Assembly: GCF_000190535.1 (NCBI RefSeq)
Contig: NC_015160.1
Span: 2,914,001-2,978,000 of the forward strand
DNA from: Odoribacter splanchnicus DSM 20712
Lineage (GTDB): Bacteria > Bacteroidota > Bacteroidia > Bacteroidales > Marinifilaceae
Length of the DNA stretch: 64,000 nt
Reading direction: 5' to 3'
Part shown: positions 61,274 through 64,000 of the stretch, piece by piece
How the letters are laid out: every line of letters starts with the position of its first letter
Position numbering within the stretch: position 1 is the first letter of the stretch
Made by a program: the position numbers and the translations under genes
Notes under the pieces: model-generated
The model's input: the letters and a program-made list of their open reading frames with translations, nothing else
What the model was told of the DNA's origin: nothing
The model's database searches: none

Positions 61274-64000
61274 ATGAACGAGAAATTTCCTGAATACAAA
61301 GGCCTGGATCTTTCTGAGGTAAACAAAGAGATATTAAAAACCTGGGAAGAAAACAAGACTTTCGAAATGAGTTTGAAGACACGGGAAGGTCACCCTTCAT
61401 TCGTTTTCTATGAAGGTCCTCCTTCAGCGAACGGCATGCCCGGAATCCATCATGTGATGGCCAGAACCATTAAGGATGTCATTTGCCGTTATAAAACTCT
61501 GCAAGGATTTTTAGTAGAACGTAAAGCAGGCTGGGATACGCATGGTCTCCCTGTAGAACTCGGTGTAGAAAAAAAATTAGGAATCACCAAAGAGGCTATC
61601 GGTAAAACGATCAGCGTCGTGGAATATAACAAAGAATGTCGTGCAGATGTCATGAAATTCACTAAAGAATGGGAAGATCTGACAAAGCAAATGGGATATT
61701 GGGTAGACATGAAAAATCCCTATATCACTTATGACAACCGATATATCGAAACGTTATGGTATCTATTGAAGAAATTGTATGAAAAAGGATTTCTTTATAA
61801 AGGTTATACCATACAGCCTTATTCTCCGGCTGCGGGTACCGGTCTGAGTACACACGAACTGAACCAACCGGGATGTTACCGGGATGTAAAGGATACGACT
61901 TGTGTCGCCCAATTCAAGGTAATCCGGGACGAAAAATCCGAAAAGCTGTTTGCTGACAGCGAACCGGTATATATTCTGGCGTGGACAACTACACCCTGGA
62001 CTTTGCCTTCCAATACCGCCCTGGCTGTAGGACCCAATATCACTTATTATGTCGTAAAGACTTATAATCCTTATACCTATCTTCCGGTGACCGTCATTTT
62101 GGCCAAAGACCGGTTCAGTGCCTATTTCAATCCCAAAGCCGAAAGTTTGGCCCTGGAAGATTATCAGGCAGGAGACAAATTGATTCCCTATCGGAAAGTC
62201 GGGGAATTCAAAGGTCCGGAACTCGAAGGTATCCGTTATGAACAGCTGATGCCCTGGATGCGTCCCGAAGGAGATGCGTTCCGGGTAATCCTCGGGGATT
62301 ATGTGAGTACAGAAGACGGAACCGGCATCGTACATATCGCTCCGACTTTCGGTGCCGACGACGACCGGGTTGCCAAACAAGCCGGAATCGCTCCGATGTT
62401 ATTGGTCGACAAAGACGGTAATAAACAACCGATGGTCGATAAACGCGGACGTCTTTTCGTTTTGGAAGAAATCGATCCCGAATTTGTAAAGAGCCATGTC
62501 AATACCGAACTTTACAGTGAATATGCCGGCCGGTTTGTCAAAAACGCTTATGACCCTCAACTGACTGAAGAAGATGCCACCCTCGACATCGACCTGTCCG
62601 TCATGCTGAAAAAAGAAAATAAAGCATTCAAGGTCGAGAAACACGAACACAATTATCCGCATTGCTGGCGTACCGATAAACCGGTATTGTACTATCCTTT
62701 GGATTCGTGGTTTATCAAAACTACCGCTGTACGTGAACGGATGATCGAGCTCAACAAGACTATCAACTGGAAACCGGCCAGTACGGGCGAAGGACGGTTT
62801 GGGAAGTGGCTGGAAAATCTGGTTGACTGGAACCTTTCGCGTTCACGTTACTGGGGCACTCCGCTCCCCATCTGGATAAGTGAAGACGGCACAGAAAAAA
62901 AATGTATCGGTTCGGTAGCAGAACTAGTCGAAGAGATCGAAAAATCGATCCAGGCCGGCTTTATGCAGGAAAATCCTTATCAGGGATTTATTGCCGGTGA
63001 TTATTCTAAAGAGAATTACGATAAAATAGATTTGCATCGTCCTTATGTCGACGACATCATTTTGGTGTCAGACAGCGGACAAAAAATGTACCGGGAAAAA
63101 GATCTGATCGACGTGTGGTTCGACTCAGGCGCTATGCCCTATGCTCAGCTTCATTATCCATTCGAACATCGCGAAGATATCGATCAGAAACTGCGCTTTC
63201 CGGCAGACTTTATCGCCGAAGGTGTCGATCAGACCCGGGGCTGGTTTTTCACCCTGCATGCCATCGCGACAATGGCTTTCGACTCGGTTGCCTTCAAGAA
63301 CATCATTTCCAACGGGCTGGTATTAGATGCCAAGGGCAATAAAATGTCCAAACGGCTCGGGAATGCAGTAGATCCTTTTTCTACGATAGCCACTTATGGA
63401 TCGGACCCATTGCGTTGGTATATGATTACTAACTCGCAGCCCTGGGATAACCTGAAGTTCGACATGGCAGGTATCGACGAGGTGAAACGTAAATTTTTCG
63501 GAACCCTCTACAATACCTACGGTTTCTTCGCTTTGTATGCCAATGTAGACCATTTCCGCTATGCAGAGGCAGAAGTCGCTATTGAAGAACGTCCCGAGAT
63601 CGATCGTTGGATTCTGTCTTTACTGAATTCTCTGATCAAGGAAGTGACCGAAGCTTACGAAAAATACGAACCGACCAGGGCAGGCCGGGCTATTCAGGAT
63701 TTCGTTATCGAAAATCTGTCCAACTGGTATGTACGTTTATCCCGGAAAAGATATTGGGGAGGTGAATACTCCCAGGATAAGATTTCCGCTTATCAGACGT
63801 TATATACTTGTCTGGAAACGATCGCTATTCTTTCGGCTCCGATCGCTCCGTTCTATATGGAAAAACTATTCGGTGACCTGAATAAAGTGACCGGACGGCA
63901 CAGCGGAAGCGTACATTTAGCCGATTTCCCGAAAGCCGACGAAAAATTGATCGATAATGAACTCGAAGAGAGGATGGAACTTGCCCAACAAATCTCTTCT
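61274..64000 (+). CDS. ileS: Isoleucyl-tRNA synthetase, 3' end beyond window
   Basis: The ATG at 61274 (MNEKFPEYKGLDLSEVNKEI) opens a frame that stays open for 909 codons to the last base. It charges tRNA-Ile. The class I HIGH-like motif is in PSANGMPGIHHVMARTIKD, and the CP1 editing domain has AWTTTPWTLPSNTALAVG. WFDSGAMPYAQLHYP and the KMSKRLGN motif (about 63340-63365) are present. The anticodon-binding domain begins with DRWILSLLNSLIKEV and WYVRLSRKRYWGGE. Bacteroidetes IleS is roughly 1100-1150 residues, so about 200 residues are missing. It belongs to the type that lacks a T-box leader. Confidence 0.97.
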   Translation, partial: MNEKFPEYKGLDLSEVNKEILKTWEENKTFEMSLKTREGHPSFVFYEGPPSANGMPGIHHVMARTIKDVICRYKTLQGFLVERKAGWDTHGLPVELGVEKKLGITKEAIGKTISVVEYNKECRADVMKFTKEWEDLTKQMGYWVDMKNPYITYDNRYIETLWYLLKKLYEKGFLYKGYTIQPYSPAAGTGLSTHELNQPGCYRDVKDTTCVAQFKVIRDEKSEKLFADSEPVYILAWTTTPWTLPSNTALAVGPNITYYVVKTYNPYTYLPVTVILAKDRFSAYFNPKAESLALEDYQAGDKLIPYRKVGEFKGPELEGIRYEQLMPWMRPEGDAFRVILGDYVSTEDGTGIVHIAPTFGADDDRVAKQAGIAPMLLVDKDGNKQPMVDKRGRLFVLEEIDPEFVKSHVNTELYSEYAGRFVKNAYDPQLTEEDATLDIDLSVMLKKENKAFKVEKHEHNYPHCWRTDKPVLYYPLDSWFIKTTAVRERMIELNKTINWKPASTGEGRFGKWLENLVDWNLSRSRYWGTPLPIWISEDGTEKKCIGSVAELVEEIEKSIQAGFMQENPYQGFIAGDYSKENYDKIDLHRPYVDDIILVSDSGQKMYREKDLIDVWFDSGAMPYAQLHYPFEHREDIDQKLRFPADFIAEGVDQTRGWFFTLHAIATMAFDSVAFKNIISNGLVLDAKGNKMSKRLGNAVDPFSTIATYGSDPLRWYMITNSQPWDNLKFDMAGIDEVKRKFFGTLYNTYGFFALYANVDHFRYAEAEVAIEERPEIDRWILSLLNSLIKEVTEAYEKYEPTRAGRAIQDFVIENLSNWYVRLSRKRYWGGEYSQDKISAYQTLYTCLETIAILSAPIAPFYMEKLFGDLNKVTGRHSGSVHLADFPKADEKLIDNELEERMELAQQISS

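Overview
The window looks like a chromosomal segment of a Bacteroidales bacterium. Supporting signs are SusC/SusD and FecR/ECF-sigma modules, TonB-dependent receptors with CarboxypepD_reg-like N-terminal domains, Bacteroidetes-type promoters (TTTG, about 19-20 bp, TAnnTTTG), collagen-like/OmpA surface proteins and GH20 lipoproteins. An Odoribacter- or Butyricimonas-like source is possible but is only a guess.

The dominant theme is corrinoid (vitamin B12) metabolism and metal-tetrapyrrole handling. Three cobalamin riboswitches, all on the minus strand, each head an outer-membrane receptor operon. Operon 1 (13326 to 9210): TonB receptor, a polytopic membrane protein, an ExbB/TolQ-like protein and a DUF2149 protein. 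Operon 2 (9158 to 1067): TonB receptor, a two-domain HmuY-like lipoprotein and a membrane-anchored HmuS/CobN-like chelatase. Together these match the parts list of a haem-uptake hmuYRSTUV locus, but the control is by B12 riboswitches. Operon 3 (52511 to 45296): BtuB-like receptor, an exported CobN-like protein and a flavodoxin. Late cobalamin biosynthesis is encoded by cbiA (18008), by a minus-strand operon of a phosphatase, pduO, cobQ, cobD and cbiB (23937 to 19302), and by cobU-cobT-cobS-cobC (41039 to 43944). No genes for early corrin-ring construction are present.

Other regions. 1-1058: the end of an ATP-binding HTH regulator and a dead HsdS fragment. 13515-17979: a two-gene GH20 hexosaminidase operon with a clear promoter. 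23974-26103: an accessory patch with a truncated TnpB, a tRNA-like relic, a headless small membrane ORF, a HigBA module between 33-bp repeats and a 112-bp MITE-like element. 26126-31054: an OmpA protein and a giant collagen-like lipoprotein. 31055-32640: a palindrome-rich non-coding stretch with a duplicated small membrane protein and a transposase fragment. 32650-40834: an ECF sigma, FecR, SusC, SusD, fasciclin-like and lipoprotein locus. 44140-45160: an Abi_2 (HEPN) protein preceded by a compact structured RNA with its own promoter and a U-tract. 52585-53319: relics of a phosphatase and an Rpn nuclease. 53368-64000: core genes (ADP-forming acyl-CoA synthetase, fbp, aspartokinase, two glycosyltransferase-type proteins, ileS cut by the window end).

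How they fit together: the receptors import corrinoids or related tetrapyrroles, the exported CobN-family proteins may insert or remove metal in the periplasm, PduO adenosylates, and CbiA/CobQ/CbiB/CobD/CobUTSC finish or remodel the cofactor. The riboswitches shut receptor and chelatase expression when cobalamin is plentiful.
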